NCBI RefSeq assembly: GCF_051390635.1
Contig: NZ_JBPODT010000002.1
Span: forward strand, 930,001 to 994,000
Direction of reading: 5' to 3'
DNA length: 64,000 bases
DNA from: Microbaculum sp051390635
Lineage (GTDB): Bacteria; Pseudomonadota; Alphaproteobacteria; Rhizobiales; Tepidamorphaceae
The notes under the pieces were generated by a model, which saw nothing but the letters and a program-made list of their open reading frames with translations, ran no database searches and was not told the origin of the DNA. The position numbers and the translations under genes were made by a program. How positions within the stretch are numbered: position 1 is the first letter of the stretch; each line of letters begins with the position of its first letter. Below, piece by piece: positions 42,283-50,923 of this stretch.

Positions 42283-43475
42283 TGTCGACGGCGACGAAAG
42301 ACGCCAGTCCGGTGCATGAAGCGGTCGCGACGGGGCCGGGCGATCGGCCGAAGTCCGGGCGGCTGCGCGACATGGGGCGCTGGGGCCGGCGCGGCACCGC
42401 CGGTGCGGCGATCGCCGCCCGTCTGTCCTTCGACAACGTGTCCCACAGCTATGACACGGCGCTCGCGGTTGACCGGGTGACGCTCGATATCGAGCCGGCG
42501 GAATTCGTCTGTCTGCTCGGCCACTCGGGCTGTGGCAAGACGACTCTGCTCAAGCTCGCCGCGGGGCTGGAGGAGCCGGCGAGCGGCAGCATCAAGATCA
42601 ACGGGCAGGAGGTTTCGGGCGGACGCCGCTTCGTTCCGCCGGAGAAGCGGGGCGTCGGCCTGATGTTCCAGGACTTCGCGCTGTTTCCGCATCTGTCGAT
42701 CCTGAAGAACGTCATGTTCGGGTTGACGACCCTGCCGCGCGGCGACGCCGAGCACGAGGCGCTGAAGGCGCTGCGTCGTGTCGGGCTCGAGGATTACGCC
42801 GAACTCTATCCGCACGCGCTGTCCGGCGGAGAGCAGCAGCGCGTGGCGCTGGCCCGCGCGATCGCCCCCCGTCCGAGCGTGTTGCTGATGGACGAGCCGT
42901 TCTCCGGCCTCGACAGCCGGCTGCGCGACGAGGTGCGCGACGAGACCCTCGCCGTCCTGCGCGAGACGCGGGCGACCTGCATCATCGTCACGCACGACCC
43001 CGAGGAGGCGATGCGGATGGCGGATCGCATCGTGCTGATGCGATCGGGGCGCCTGGTCCAGGTCGGAACCGCATCCGAGCTCTATCACACGCCCGTGGAT
43101 CTCTCCGCGGCGCGCTTTTTCACCGAGCTGAACGAAATTCCCGGGGAAGTCGAAGGTGGGCGCGTGGTGACGCCCGTCGGCGATTTTGCCCGCCAGGGGG
43201 TCGTCAACGGCGAGGAAGTCACCGTCTGCGTCCGCCCCCACGGCGTGCGGCTGGTCGAGCCGGGGACGGGCGTGCCCGGTCGCCTGGTCGCGAGGCGGTT
43301 TCTCGGCGAGGTGGAACGACTCGATATCGCCGTCGAGGGCCTCGACGGGCCACTGAAGGCCCGGTCCCGCGACATGAACCCGGTCGCCGTGGGCTCTGAG
43401 GTCGGCGTCGCCATCGACGAGGCGGCCGTGCTGATGTTTCCGATCCGCGGAGAACGGAGCCGTTTCGGCGATTAA
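42282..43475 (+). CDS. Orphan ABC transporter ATP-binding protein (FbpC/PotA-like)
   Basis: A 397-residue importer-type ATPase. Walker A is LLGHSGCGKTTLLKLAAG, the Q-loop GLMFQDFALFPHL, the signature LSGGEQQRVALARAIA, Walker B VLLMDEPFSGLDSRL, and the H-loop IIVTHDPEEAMRMADR; a TOBE-type regulatory domain occupies the last 100 residues. Sequence style points to the iron(III)/polyamine/thiamine group. It has about 48 extra polar residues before the first strand. No permease or binding protein is in the window, and the gene overlaps scpB by one base, so its partner and substrate are unknown. Confidence 0.9.
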   Translation: MSTATKDASPVHEAVATGPGDRPKSGRLRDMGRWGRRGTAGAAIAARLSFDNVSHSYDTALAVDRVTLDIEPAEFVCLLGHSGCGKTTLLKLAAGLEEPASGSIKINGQEVSGGRRFVPPEKRGVGLMFQDFALFPHLSILKNVMFGLTTLPRGDAEHEALKALRRVGLEDYAELYPHALSGGEQQRVALARAIAPRPSVLLMDEPFSGLDSRLRDEVRDETLAVLRETRATCIIVTHDPEEAMRMADRIVLMRSGRLVQVGTASELYHTPVDLSAARFFTELNEIPGEVEGGRVVTPVGDFARQGVVNGEEVTVCVRPHGVRLVEPGTGVPGRLVARRFLGEVERLDIAVEGLDGPLKARSRDMNPVAVGSEVGVAIDEAAVLMFPIRGERSRFGD

Positions 43476-43493
43476 CCCCTTCGCGGCATCGTG

Positions 43494-43520
43494 TTGCCGC
43501 GGGGCGGCGACCTATATAAT
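43494..43520 (+). promoter_or_regulatory. Likely tatABC promoter
   Basis: A perfect TATAAT (43515-43520) is preceded by TTGCCG with a 15-base spacer, or by GTGTTG with 18. It lies 42 bases before tatA, suggesting the Tat operon has its own promoter within the larger cluster. A ribosome site GAGGAGAG follows. Confidence 0.5.
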
Positions 43521-43562
43521 GTCGCGACGAACCCGGTAACCTTGTATTCGAGGAGAGCGTAA

Positions 43563-43799
43563 ATGGCTCCCAGTTGGTTTCAGATCCTAATCGTCATCGT
43601 TCTGCTCGTCCTGTTGTTCGGCCGCGGCAAGATTTCCGACCTCATGGGCGACGTCGCCAAGGGGATCAAGAGCTTCAAGAAGGGGATGAGCGAAGACGAG
43701 ACGGCCGCCGAGGACACCAACAAGACCATCGAGCACCAGGCAAGCGAGACGGTCGAAACGCCCAACAAAGAGACCAGCGGCGCCAAAAAGGCGAGCTGA
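43563..43799 (+). CDS. tatA: Sec-independent translocase protein TatA
   Basis: A 78-residue TatA with the short N-terminal membrane helix (WFQILIVIVLLVLLFGRGKI), the hinge FGRGK and the amphipathic helix LMGDVAKGIKSFKKGM, then a polar tail. TatA oligomers form the passage for folded proteins bearing twin-arginine signals. It is first in tatA-tatB-tatC; GGAGAG precedes the ATG. Confidence 0.95.
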   Translation: MAPSWFQILIVIVLLVLLFGRGKISDLMGDVAKGIKSFKKGMSEDETAAEDTNKTIEHQASETVETPNKETSGAKKAS

Positions 43800-43879
43800 G
43801 TCTGGACCGGCGGTCCGGACCTGCGTTCCCGGTCCGGCTTGATTTGATCTGGAGCCCGCCATCGCGGGCGGAGACCTAG

Positions 43880-44479
43880 ATGTTCGATTTCGGATGGAGC
43901 GAGCTGCTGGTGATTGCCGTGGTGGCGATCGTCGTGGTCGGTCCGCGCGAGCTGCCCAGCATGTTGCGCACGTTCGGCAAATACGCCGGCCAGTTGCGCA
44001 AGATGGCGGGCGAATTTCAGAGCCAGTTCAACGAGGCGCTGAAGGAAGCCGAGCTCGATGACGTGCGCAAAAGCATCGAAAGCGTCCGGTCGGTCAATCC
44101 GGTCAACCAGATCAAGGACAGCCTCAATCCGCTGAAGGACGCCGGCGAAAGCGTCCGCAAGGCGGTCGAGGAACCCGAGACGCCGAAATCGCCATCGGCC
44201 AAGGCGGCGACAAACGGTGCCGGCGCGAAATCCGGGGCATCTTCGGCGCAGACCGCCAAGGACGCCGCGGACACGGCCGCCGAGGGCAAGGCCGCCGACG
44301 CCAGGAAGGCCGCGGCTGCCACGGGCCGGACCGGCGCGAGCAAGCCGGCCGCTCCCAAGAAACCGGCGACTCCCAAGAAGCCGGCAACTCCCAAGAAACC
44401 GGCTGCGAAGAAGAAGGCGGCCGCCAAGATGCCGAAAGCCGTCAAATCCGGCTCCGCCAGCTCCGATACGGCGGCCTGA
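43880..44479 (+). CDS. tatB: Sec-independent translocase protein TatB
   Basis: A 199-residue TatB, receptor partner of TatC. The N-terminus MFDFGWSELLVIAVVAIVVV and VGPRELPSMLRTFGKYAGQL is diagnostic. An amphipathic and coiled region runs to about 90. The remaining half is Ala/Lys/Pro-rich, histone H1-like, with a repeated PKKPAT unit. Start and stop are tightly fitted between tatA (80 bases) and tatC (16 bases). Confidence 0.93.
   Translation: MFDFGWSELLVIAVVAIVVVGPRELPSMLRTFGKYAGQLRKMAGEFQSQFNEALKEAELDDVRKSIESVRSVNPVNQIKDSLNPLKDAGESVRKAVEEPETPKSPSAKAATNGAGAKSGASSAQTAKDAADTAAEGKAADARKAAAATGRTGASKPAAPKKPATPKKPATPKKPAAKKKAAAKMPKAVKSGSASSDTAA
44354..44407 (+). repeat. 18-bp tandem repeat in tatB
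   Basis: Three near-identical 18-bp units based on CCCAAGAAACCGGCGACT encode PKKPAT, PKKPAT and PKKPAA in the basic tail of TatB. Slippage would change length in whole codons. Confidence 0.85.
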
Positions 44480-44495
44480 GCCCGGAACCCGCTAG

Positions 44496-45284
44496 ATGAG
44501 CCACGAAGATATCGAAGCGACAAAAGCGCCGCTGGTCGAACATCTGATCGAATTGCGGCAGCGGCTGATGTGGTCGCTGATCGCGCTCGGCATCGGTTTT
44601 GTCATCTGTTTCTTCTTCGCTGCCGAGATCTTCAACATCCTGTTGAAGCCCTACGAATGGGCCCGCGGCAACGTCGAGGGGCTGGAGCTCATCTATACCG
44701 CCCCGCAGGAATATTTCTTCACGCAACTGAAGATCGCGCTGTTCGGCGGGGCGTTCCTCGCGTTTCCGGTGATCGCGGCGCAGATCTACATGTTCGTGGC
44801 GCCCGGCCTCTACAAGAACGAGCGCGGCGCCTTCCTGCCGTTCCTGGTGGCGACGCCGGTCCTGTTCCTGCTCGGCGCGTCGCTGGTCTACTTCCTCACC
44901 ATGCCGCTGGTGATGCAGTTCTTCCTGTCGATGGAGCAGTCCGGCCCCGGGGTGGCGAAGATTCAGCTGGTCGCCAAGGTCAGCGAGTATCTCGGCCTCG
45001 TCATGACGCTGATATTCGCGTTCGGCCTGTGCTTCCAGCTTCCAGTCCTGCTGACGCTACTCGGCCGCGCCGGGATCGTGTCCTCCGATGGACTGAAGGC
45101 CAAGCGCAAATACGCGATCATCATCACCTTCGCGGTCGCCGCCTTCCTGACGCCGCCCGATCCGATCAGCCAGATCGGGCTTGCGCTGCCGACCCTGCTT
45201 CTCTACGAACTGTCCATCATTTCGGTCAGGATGGTGGAGAAGCGGCGCGCCGAGGCTGAGGCCGAGCGCGAGGCGGACTCCTAG
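44496..45284 (+). CDS. tatC: Sec-independent translocase protein TatC
   Basis: A 262-residue, six-helix receptor of the Tat system. PLVEHLIELRQRLMWSLIAL opens the protein, with the conserved E in HLxELR that contacts the twin-arginine signal. Later conserved parts are FGGAFLAFPVIAAQIYMFVAPGL (core AFPVIAAQIYMFVAPGL), KVSEYLGLVMTLIFAFGLCF and AAFLTPPDPISQIGLALP. A charged tail (EKRRAEAEAEREADS) follows. It stands 16 bases after tatB and 64 before serS. Confidence 0.96.
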   Translation: MSHEDIEATKAPLVEHLIELRQRLMWSLIALGIGFVICFFFAAEIFNILLKPYEWARGNVEGLELIYTAPQEYFFTQLKIALFGGAFLAFPVIAAQIYMFVAPGLYKNERGAFLPFLVATPVLFLLGASLVYFLTMPLVMQFFLSMEQSGPGVAKIQLVAKVSEYLGLVMTLIFAFGLCFQLPVLLTLLGRAGIVSSDGLKAKRKYAIIITFAVAAFLTPPDPISQIGLALPTLLLYELSIISVRMVEKRRAEAEAEREADS

Positions 45285-45348
45285 GGCCTGGCCGAGTTCC
45301 GCCAGAGCCGGCACGCCCGGCAGACCCATCCAGCAAGCCGTTACGCCC

Positions 45349-46662
45349 ATGTTCGACATCAAATGGATTCGCGACAATCCCGACGCCTTCGACGCCGCGC
45401 TGATGAAGCGGTCGGAGGAGTACAAGGGCACGGCCGCCCGGCTTGTCGAGCTCGATGACCGGCGCAAACTCCTCGTCACCGATCTGCAGGCCCTGCAGGA
45501 GCGCCGCAACGCCGCGTCGAAGGAAGTCGGCCAGGCCAAGGCCGCGAAGGACGAGGAGAGGGCGCAGGCCCTGATCGTCGAGGTTGCCGGCATCAAGGAA
45601 CGCGTCCCCGCGCTCGAGGACGAGGTGCGTACCGTCGAGGCCGAATTCGACAGGACCATGTCCTGGACCCCGAACCTGCCGCTCGACGACGTGCCGGTCG
45701 GCGCCGACGAGGAGGCGAATGTCGAGATCCGTAAGGTCGGCACGCCCCGCGCGTTCGACTTCGAGCCGAAGCAGCATTTCGAGATCGGCGAGGGGCTCGG
45801 CCAGATGGATTTCGAGACGGCGGCCAAGCTCTCCGGCGCGCGTTTCGTCGTGTTGAAGGCCGGTATTGCCCGGCTCGAGCGCGCGCTCGCCGCCTTCATG
45901 CTCGACCTGCATACGGGCGAGCACGGTTACACCGAGGTCAACCCGCCGCTCCTGGTGCGCGACGAAGTGATGTTCGGCACCGGACAGCTGCCGAAATTCC
46001 GCGAAGACCAGTTTTATGCCGGCAGCATCGAGGACATCGAGGCCGAGGATCGTAACGGCTATTGGCTCATCCCCACCGCCGAGGTGCCGCTGACCAATCT
46101 GGTCCGCGACGACATCGTCGAGGAGGACGCGCTGCCGCTGCGGGTGACCGCCTGGACGCCGTGCTTTCGGGCCGAAGCGGGCGCGGCGGGCAGGGACACG
46201 CGCGGCATGATCCGCCAGCACCAGTTCTCCAAGGTCGAGCTCGTCTCCGTCACCACGCCGGAGCAGTCTCTCGAGGAACTGGAACGCATGACCGCCTGCG
46301 CCGAGGAAGTGCTGAAGCGCCTCGCCCTGCCGTATAGGGTGATGGCGCTGTCGACCGGCGACATGGGCTTCTCCGCCCGCAAGACCTTCGACATCGAGGT
46401 CTGGCTGCCTGGGCAGAACGCCTATCGCGAGATTTCGAGCTGCTCGCTCTGCGGCGATTTCCAGGCCCGCCGCATGAACGCGCGCTATCGTCCTAAGGAT
46501 GAAAAGGGCGTGCGCCACGTCCACACGCTGAACGGCTCCGGCGTCGCCGCCGGGCGCGCACTCATCGCTGTGCTGGAGAACTACCAGCAGGCCGACGGCA
46601 CGGTGGCCGTGCCGGATGTCCTCAAGCCCTACATGGGCGGAATGGACGTGATTGGGGCGTGA
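45349..46662 (+). CDS. serS: Seryl-tRNA synthetase
   Basis: A 437-residue class II synthetase. The N-terminal MFDIKWIRDNPDAFDAAL and the long coiled coil (about 30-100) that grips the tRNA-Ser variable arm are clear. Motif 2 is FRAEAGAAGRDTRGMIRQHQ with FSKVELV; motif 3 lies in LNGSGVAAGRALIAVLENYQ. ATG 45349 is the natural start; the open frame upstream is antisense or overlaps tatC. A terminator begins at the stop codon. Confidence 0.97.
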   Translation: MFDIKWIRDNPDAFDAALMKRSEEYKGTAARLVELDDRRKLLVTDLQALQERRNAASKEVGQAKAAKDEERAQALIVEVAGIKERVPALEDEVRTVEAEFDRTMSWTPNLPLDDVPVGADEEANVEIRKVGTPRAFDFEPKQHFEIGEGLGQMDFETAAKLSGARFVVLKAGIARLERALAAFMLDLHTGEHGYTEVNPPLLVRDEVMFGTGQLPKFREDQFYAGSIEDIEAEDRNGYWLIPTAEVPLTNLVRDDIVEEDALPLRVTAWTPCFRAEAGAAGRDTRGMIRQHQFSKVELVSVTTPEQSLEELERMTACAEEVLKRLALPYRVMALSTGDMGFSARKTFDIEVWLPGQNAYREISSCSLCGDFQARRMNARYRPKDEKGVRHVHTLNGSGVAAGRALIAVLENYQQADGTVAVPDVLKPYMGGMDVIGA

Positions 46663-46683
46663 GACGGCGGGAAGCCGTCTTTT
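46662..46683 (+). terminator. Rho-independent terminator of serS
   Basis: AGACGGC and GCCGTCT form a 7-bp stem with a 5-base loop, followed by TTTT. It begins at the last base of the serS stop codon, so surE downstream needs its own promoter or read-through. Confidence 0.7.
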
Positions 46684-46769
46684 GCCACGGCCTGTGATGC
46701 CCTTGAAAAACACAGGCACGACATCCGGGTTGGTTGAACGGTATTTGGAAGAAAGCGGACACTGATCGA

Positions 46770-47540
46770 ATGCGTATTCTGGTCACCAACGACGACGGCA
46801 TCCACGCACCGGGCCTCAAGGTGCTCGAGACGATCGCCCGCGAGCTGTCCGACGAGGTGTGGGTGATCGCGCCGGAGACGGACCAGAGCGGTGCCTCGCA
46901 TTCGCTGACGCTGAACGACCCCTTGCGCCTGCGTCAGATCTCCAGGAACCATTTCGCGGTGCGGGGCACGCCGACCGATTGCGTGATCATGGGCATCCGC
47001 CACCTGCTCAAGGACCAGCAGCCGGATCTCGTTTTGTCCGGCGTCAACCGTGGCCAGAACCTCGCCGACGACGTCACCTATTCGGGCACGATCGCGGGCG
47101 CCTTCGAGGGCTCCATCCTCGGCGTGCAGTCGATCGCGCTCAGCCAGACCTTCCGCAATCCCGAGCAGATTCCCTGGGAAACCGCCGAGACGCACGGCGC
47201 GCGGACCGTCCGTCGTCTGCTCGACGCCGATTTTGATTCCAGCGTCGTCCTGAACGTCAATTTCCCGGCCTGCTCGCCGGACGAGGTGCAGGGCATCGAG
47301 GTGACGCAGCAGGGCAAGCGCGACCAGTCGCTGCTGCACATCGATGCTCGCTTCGACACCCGCGGGTTCCCGTACTACTGGATCGGTTTCGACCGGCGCA
47401 AGTCCAGCCCGGCGCAGGGCACGGACCTGCGCGCGGTGTACGAAGGCAGCATATCGGTGACGCCGCTGACCCTCAATCTCACCGACAGCGTGGCGCAGGC
47501 CCGGCTCCAGGAGCATCTCGCGCTCAGCCAGGAGGCGTGA
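46770..47540 (+). CDS. surE: 5'/3'-nucleotidase SurE
   Basis: A 256-residue metal-dependent nucleoside monophosphatase. The start MRILVTNDDGIHAPGLKVLE holds the metal-binding DD pair; further motifs are APETDQSGASHSLTL, GTPTDCVIMG and VLSGVNRGQNLADDVTYSGT. SurE is linked with pcm and stationary survival in many bacteria, and the same surE-pcm-nlpD order occurs here. The ATG at 46770 lies 107 bases after serS. Confidence 0.96.
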   Translation: MRILVTNDDGIHAPGLKVLETIARELSDEVWVIAPETDQSGASHSLTLNDPLRLRQISRNHFAVRGTPTDCVIMGIRHLLKDQQPDLVLSGVNRGQNLADDVTYSGTIAGAFEGSILGVQSIALSQTFRNPEQIPWETAETHGARTVRRLLDADFDSSVVLNVNFPACSPDEVQGIEVTQQGKRDQSLLHIDARFDTRGFPYYWIGFDRRKSSPAQGTDLRAVYEGSISVTPLTLNLTDSVAQARLQEHLALSQEA

Positions 47541-47598
47541 GACACTGAGTGCATGACGGGGGCGGACGAGGGGGCCTTGAAGGGGCCCATAAAGGGCA

Positions 47599-48270
47599 AT
47601 GAGCGACGAGGACGGCGGTAGCGACCTGAGCGAGGGCCGTATCGCGGTCGCCCGGCTCATCATGGGGTTACGCGCGCGTGGCGTGCGCGACGCCGGGATT
47701 CTCAAGGCGATCGAGACGATCCCGCGCGCGCTGTTCGTCGACGAGGTTCACGCCGTCCACGCCTATGACGATCGCTCGCTGCCGATCGATTGCGGGCAGA
47801 CCATCAGCCAGCCTTTTGTCGTCGCCTACATGACGTCGCTGTTAAAGCTCACCGATCGTGACAAGGTGCTCGAGATCGGCACCGGGTCGGGCTATCAGGC
47901 CGCCGTGCTGGCCAGGCTGTGCCGGCGCGTCTACACGGTCGAGCGATACCGCACCCTGCACAGGCAGGCCGAGGACCGGCTGAGGGAACTCGGCGTTTCC
48001 AACGTCACCGCTATGGTGGGCGACGGCCTGCAGGGCTGGCCGACACAGGCGCCCTTCGACAAGATCATGGTCACTGCGGCGGCCGAGGCCGTGCCGCAGG
48101 TCCTCGTCGACCAGCTCAAGGTCGGCGGCATCATGGTGATCCCGATCGGTCCGATCGGCGGTGCGCAGTTCCTGCACCGGATCGTGCGCACCGAGGACGG
48201 TTACGACGACGACACGCTCATCGGCGTCATGTTCGTCCCCCTCGTTCCGGGCAAGGCGCAACAACTCTGA
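47599..48270 (+). CDS. pcm: Protein-L-isoaspartate O-methyltransferase
   Basis: A 223-residue SAM-dependent repair enzyme for isoaspartyl residues. It keeps the substrate motif CGQTISQPFVVAYMT and the SAM loop VLEIGTGSGYQAAVLARL, then GDGLQGWPTQAPFDKIMVTA. It therefore looks functional, unlike the paralogue at 23075. AAAGGG precedes the ATG; surE ends 58 bases before. Confidence 0.96.
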   Translation: MSDEDGGSDLSEGRIAVARLIMGLRARGVRDAGILKAIETIPRALFVDEVHAVHAYDDRSLPIDCGQTISQPFVVAYMTSLLKLTDRDKVLEIGTGSGYQAAVLARLCRRVYTVERYRTLHRQAEDRLRELGVSNVTAMVGDGLQGWPTQAPFDKIMVTAAAEAVPQVLVDQLKVGGIMVIPIGPIGGAQFLHRIVRTEDGYDDDTLIGVMFVPLVPGKAQQL

Positions 48271-48378
48271 CTTCCAGCGTCGAAAACGCTTAATTCTTCT
48301 TAGCCTTAAGCCAATGTTTACCTCAACGGCCGTTTACTAACGACTGTGTTTTTCAGTGTGTTCGGCGTGAGTGGTGCA

Positions 48379-49737
48379 ATGCGTAGCGTAATCGGCGGAT
48401 TCCGTCAGACCCTGTTGCTCAGGGTCGCGATCGTTGGGGCACTCGGGGCGTTGTCAGCGGGCTGTAGTTCCGATGTGACCCGGTTTAGCGGCGGCTCCTT
48501 CTTCGGTGGTGATCCCGGCGCCGACTACACCGGTTCGATCCCGCCGGTGCCAAGCGAGCCGGTGGCGAGCGGCGTGGCGCTGAGTTCCCCCGTCCAGCCC
48601 ACCTACGGCCAGCCCACCTACAGCCAGGTCGGATCGGCTCCGGTTTCGTCCGGCAACGGTTCGGTCGTGACTGTGGCCCCCGGCGAGACGGCGTTCACCA
48701 TCGCGACCCGGTACGGTGTTCCGGCGCCGGCGCTGATGAAGATCAACGGCATCAGCGACGTCAACGCCGTCCAGCCCGGGCAGCAGCTTATCATTCCGGT
48801 GTTCTCGCAGGCCCATGGCGGCTGGGTGCATCCCAGCCAGGCGCAGGGCGTGGTCAAGGTTGCCGGGCCGACGCCGGCCAGCGCCGCCCGGGTGGCGAAC
48901 TCCACGACGGAAACGGCCAGGCCCAAGCCCGCGACGGCCGGTGGCGTTCATACCGTGTCCTCCGGCGAGACGGTCTATTCGCTCAGCCGCGCGTATGGCG
49001 TAAGCCCGAACGAGATCATCGCGGCCAACAATCTGCAGGCGCCCTACGGCATCCGTATCGGTCAGAAGGTGCGCATTCCCGGCGAAGGCGCGCAGGTCGC
49101 CACGGCCGCGCCGGCGCAGAAGGCCGCGCCGAAGGCTCAGACGAATGTCGCCGCCGCTCCGGCGCCCCAGCCCGCCGCCGAGACGCCACAGCCACAGCAG
49201 GTCGCTGCGGTCACGCCGGCTCCGGTCCAGAAGTCCGGAATCGAGAGCAGCGATCTGGATGCCCCCGAGCCGAAGAAGGTCGCTTACGCACCTCAGAACG
49301 ACACCTCCGCGGGAACGTCCACTCGCGCCGGCGTGCCCGAGCCCGCCGCGCTGTCGGCCGGCAATTTCCGCTGGCCGGTGCGCGGGCGCGTCATCTCCTC
49401 CTTCGGCGACAAGGGAGACGGCGGCACCAATGACGGTATCAATGTGTCGGTTCCAGAAGGCACCTCGGTCCGCGCGGCCGAGAACGGCGTGGTCGCCTAT
49501 GCCGGCAACGAGCTGAAAGGCTACGGCAACCTGGTACTGATCCGTCACGCCGACGACTGGGTCACCGCCTACGCCCACAACAGCGAGCTTCTGGTCAAGC
49601 GCGGCGACGTGATTTCGCGCGGTCAGGTCATCGCCAAGGCCGGCCAGACCGGTTCCGTGTCGACCCCGCAGATGCATTTCGAGCTGCGCAAGGGCTCGAC
49701 GCCGGTCGATCCGCTCAAGCACCTGGCTTCTGACTGA
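48379..49737 (+). CDS. nlpD: NlpD-like lipoprotein, degenerate M23/LytM activator
   Basis: A 452-residue outer-membrane lipoprotein. The signal peptide ends in lipobox LSAGC. Two LysM domains follow (TVAPGETAFTIATRYGVPAP and HTVSSGETVYSLSRAYGVSP), then a Pro/Ala linker and a C-terminal M23 domain (about 340-450). Zinc ligands are altered: the HxGxD site reads NDGIN and the HxH site QMH, so it should not cleave peptidoglycan but activate an amidase, as NlpD and EnvC do. I use the ATG at 48379; GTG 48346 is possible. It ends the surE-pcm-nlpD group. Confidence 0.92.
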   Translation: MRSVIGGFRQTLLLRVAIVGALGALSAGCSSDVTRFSGGSFFGGDPGADYTGSIPPVPSEPVASGVALSSPVQPTYGQPTYSQVGSAPVSSGNGSVVTVAPGETAFTIATRYGVPAPALMKINGISDVNAVQPGQQLIIPVFSQAHGGWVHPSQAQGVVKVAGPTPASAARVANSTTETARPKPATAGGVHTVSSGETVYSLSRAYGVSPNEIIAANNLQAPYGIRIGQKVRIPGEGAQVATAAPAQKAAPKAQTNVAAAPAPQPAAETPQPQQVAAVTPAPVQKSGIESSDLDAPEPKKVAYAPQNDTSAGTSTRAGVPEPAALSAGNFRWPVRGRVISSFGDKGDGGTNDGINVSVPEGTSVRAAENGVVAYAGNELKGYGNLVLIRHADDWVTAYAHNSELLVKRGDVISRGQVIAKAGQTGSVSTPQMHFELRKGSTPVDPLKHLASD

Positions 49738-49758
49738 CCGTTCCACCTGGGTCAGACC

Positions 49759-49796
49759 AAAGACGGCGCGCCGGCAATCGGCGCGCCGTTGTCTTT
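49759..49796. terminator. Shared terminator between nlpD and the DUF815 ATPase gene
   Basis: ACGGCGCGCCG and CGGCGCGCCGT form an 11-bp stem with a 5-base loop. Outer AAAGA/TCTTT bases give T-rich sequence on both strands, so it can serve both convergent genes. Confidence 0.7.
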
Positions 49797-49805
49797 AGTG
49801 CCGGG

Positions 49806-50690
49806 TCAACGGGCCGCCTTGAGCGGCACGCCGAGGCGACCGGCGAGATCCTGGATGAACTGCCAGGCGACGCGCCCAGAGCGGCTTCCGCGGGTCGTGG
49901 CCCATTCGAGCGCATCGCGTTCGACGGTTTCCGGCACGACATCCAGCCCGAAATGGCCGGCATACCCCCGAATCATGTCCAGGTATTCGTCCTGGCTGCA
50001 CTTGTGGAAGCCGAGCCAGAGCCCGAAACGGTCGGACAACGACACTTTTTCCTCGACGGCCTCCGACGGATTGATCGCCGTCGACCGCTCGTTCTCCATC
50101 ATGTCGCGCGGCAGCAGATGGCGCCGGTTCGACGTGGCGTAGAACAGGGTGTTGTCGGGTCGCCCCTCGATACCGCCTTCAAGCACCGCCTTGAGCGATT
50201 TGTAGGAGGTATCGTCGAAATCGAAGGAAAGGTCGTCGCAGAAGATCAGGAATCGCTCCGGAACGTCGCGAATCAAGGCCATCAGGACCGGCAACGTCTC
50301 GACATCCTCGCGATGGATCTCGACAAGCTTCAGGGGCCGGGCGCCGTCTGCGATCAGGGTCTGGTTCACGGTGGCGTGCGACGCCTTGATCAATGAGCTC
50401 TTGCCCATGCCGCGGGCGCCCCAGAGCAGGGCATTGTTGGCGGGCAGGCCACGCGCGAACCGCTCGGTATTCTCGATCAGGAGATCGCGGGCCCGGTCGA
50501 TTCCCTTGAGCAGCACCATGTCGACGCGGTTGACGGCCGACACTGGCTGCAGGCCGGGCGGGGAGGGGCGCCAGATAAAGGCGTCCGCCGAGGCGATATC
50601 CGCCGGCGCGGGCGCGGGCGGAGCTATCCGTTCGAGACTGTCGGCAATTCGCCCCAGAAGTTTCGTCAGTTCGTCTTGTTCCCCGGACAC
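49806..50690 (-). CDS. DUF815 AAA+ family ATPase
   Basis: A 294-residue P-loop ATPase. After an N-terminal helical part (DELTKLLGRIADSLERIAPP) it has Walker A LLWGARGMGKSSLIKA, Walker B-like RFLIFCDDLSFDFDDTSYKS and sensor 1-like LFYATSNRRHLLPR, the DUF815 pattern. The start is GTG 50690. The family is widespread and its role is not known to me. In alphaproteobacteria it often sits between nlpD and yajC, as here, opposite in direction to both. Confidence 0.88.
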   Translation of the reverse strand: MSGEQDELTKLLGRIADSLERIAPPAPAPADIASADAFIWRPSPPGLQPVSAVNRVDMVLLKGIDRARDLLIENTERFARGLPANNALLWGARGMGKSSLIKASHATVNQTLIADGARPLKLVEIHREDVETLPVLMALIRDVPERFLIFCDDLSFDFDDTSYKSLKAVLEGGIEGRPDNTLFYATSNRRHLLPRDMMENERSTAINPSEAVEEKVSLSDRFGLWLGFHKCSQDEYLDMIRGYAGHFGLDVVPETVERDALEWATTRGSRSGRVAWQFIQDLAGRLGVPLKAAR

Positions 50691-50828
50691 CGCTACCTAT
50701 CTCCAAGAATTCGCGCTTGCGGAGCATTACCCGTGCCCCGCGCGCGGACCGTATCACGCGCGCCTGCGGGGTCAATCGGCCCGGCAAGTCCGGGTTCCGA
50801 CAACCTTTGCGGACGGTTCGGTATCAGT

Positions 50829-50856
50829 TTGCAAAGCGCGAGGCGCTCGCTATAGT
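50829..50856 (+). promoter_or_regulatory. Likely yajC-secDF promoter
   Basis: TTGCAA, a 16-base spacer and TATAGT (five of six to consensus) lie 67 bases before yajC, in the 233-base divergent region shared with the DUF815 ATPase gene. Confidence 0.5.
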
Positions 50857-50923
50857 CCGCGCGCTTTCGCTGCGGGGAATCCGACGGCGCAGTGCCCCGT
50901 TGTGTCTGGATTGGAGGACTACG

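Noticed and set aside
44354..44407. Tandem repeat considered as a CRISPR or regulatory repeat
   Set aside because: Units are in frame inside tatB, contiguous without spacers, and encode its basic tail.
48316..48337. GTTTAC direct repeat with 16-base period before nlpD
   Set aside because: It does not match CtrA (TTAA-N7-TTAA) or any site I know, and two 6-base copies can occur by chance.
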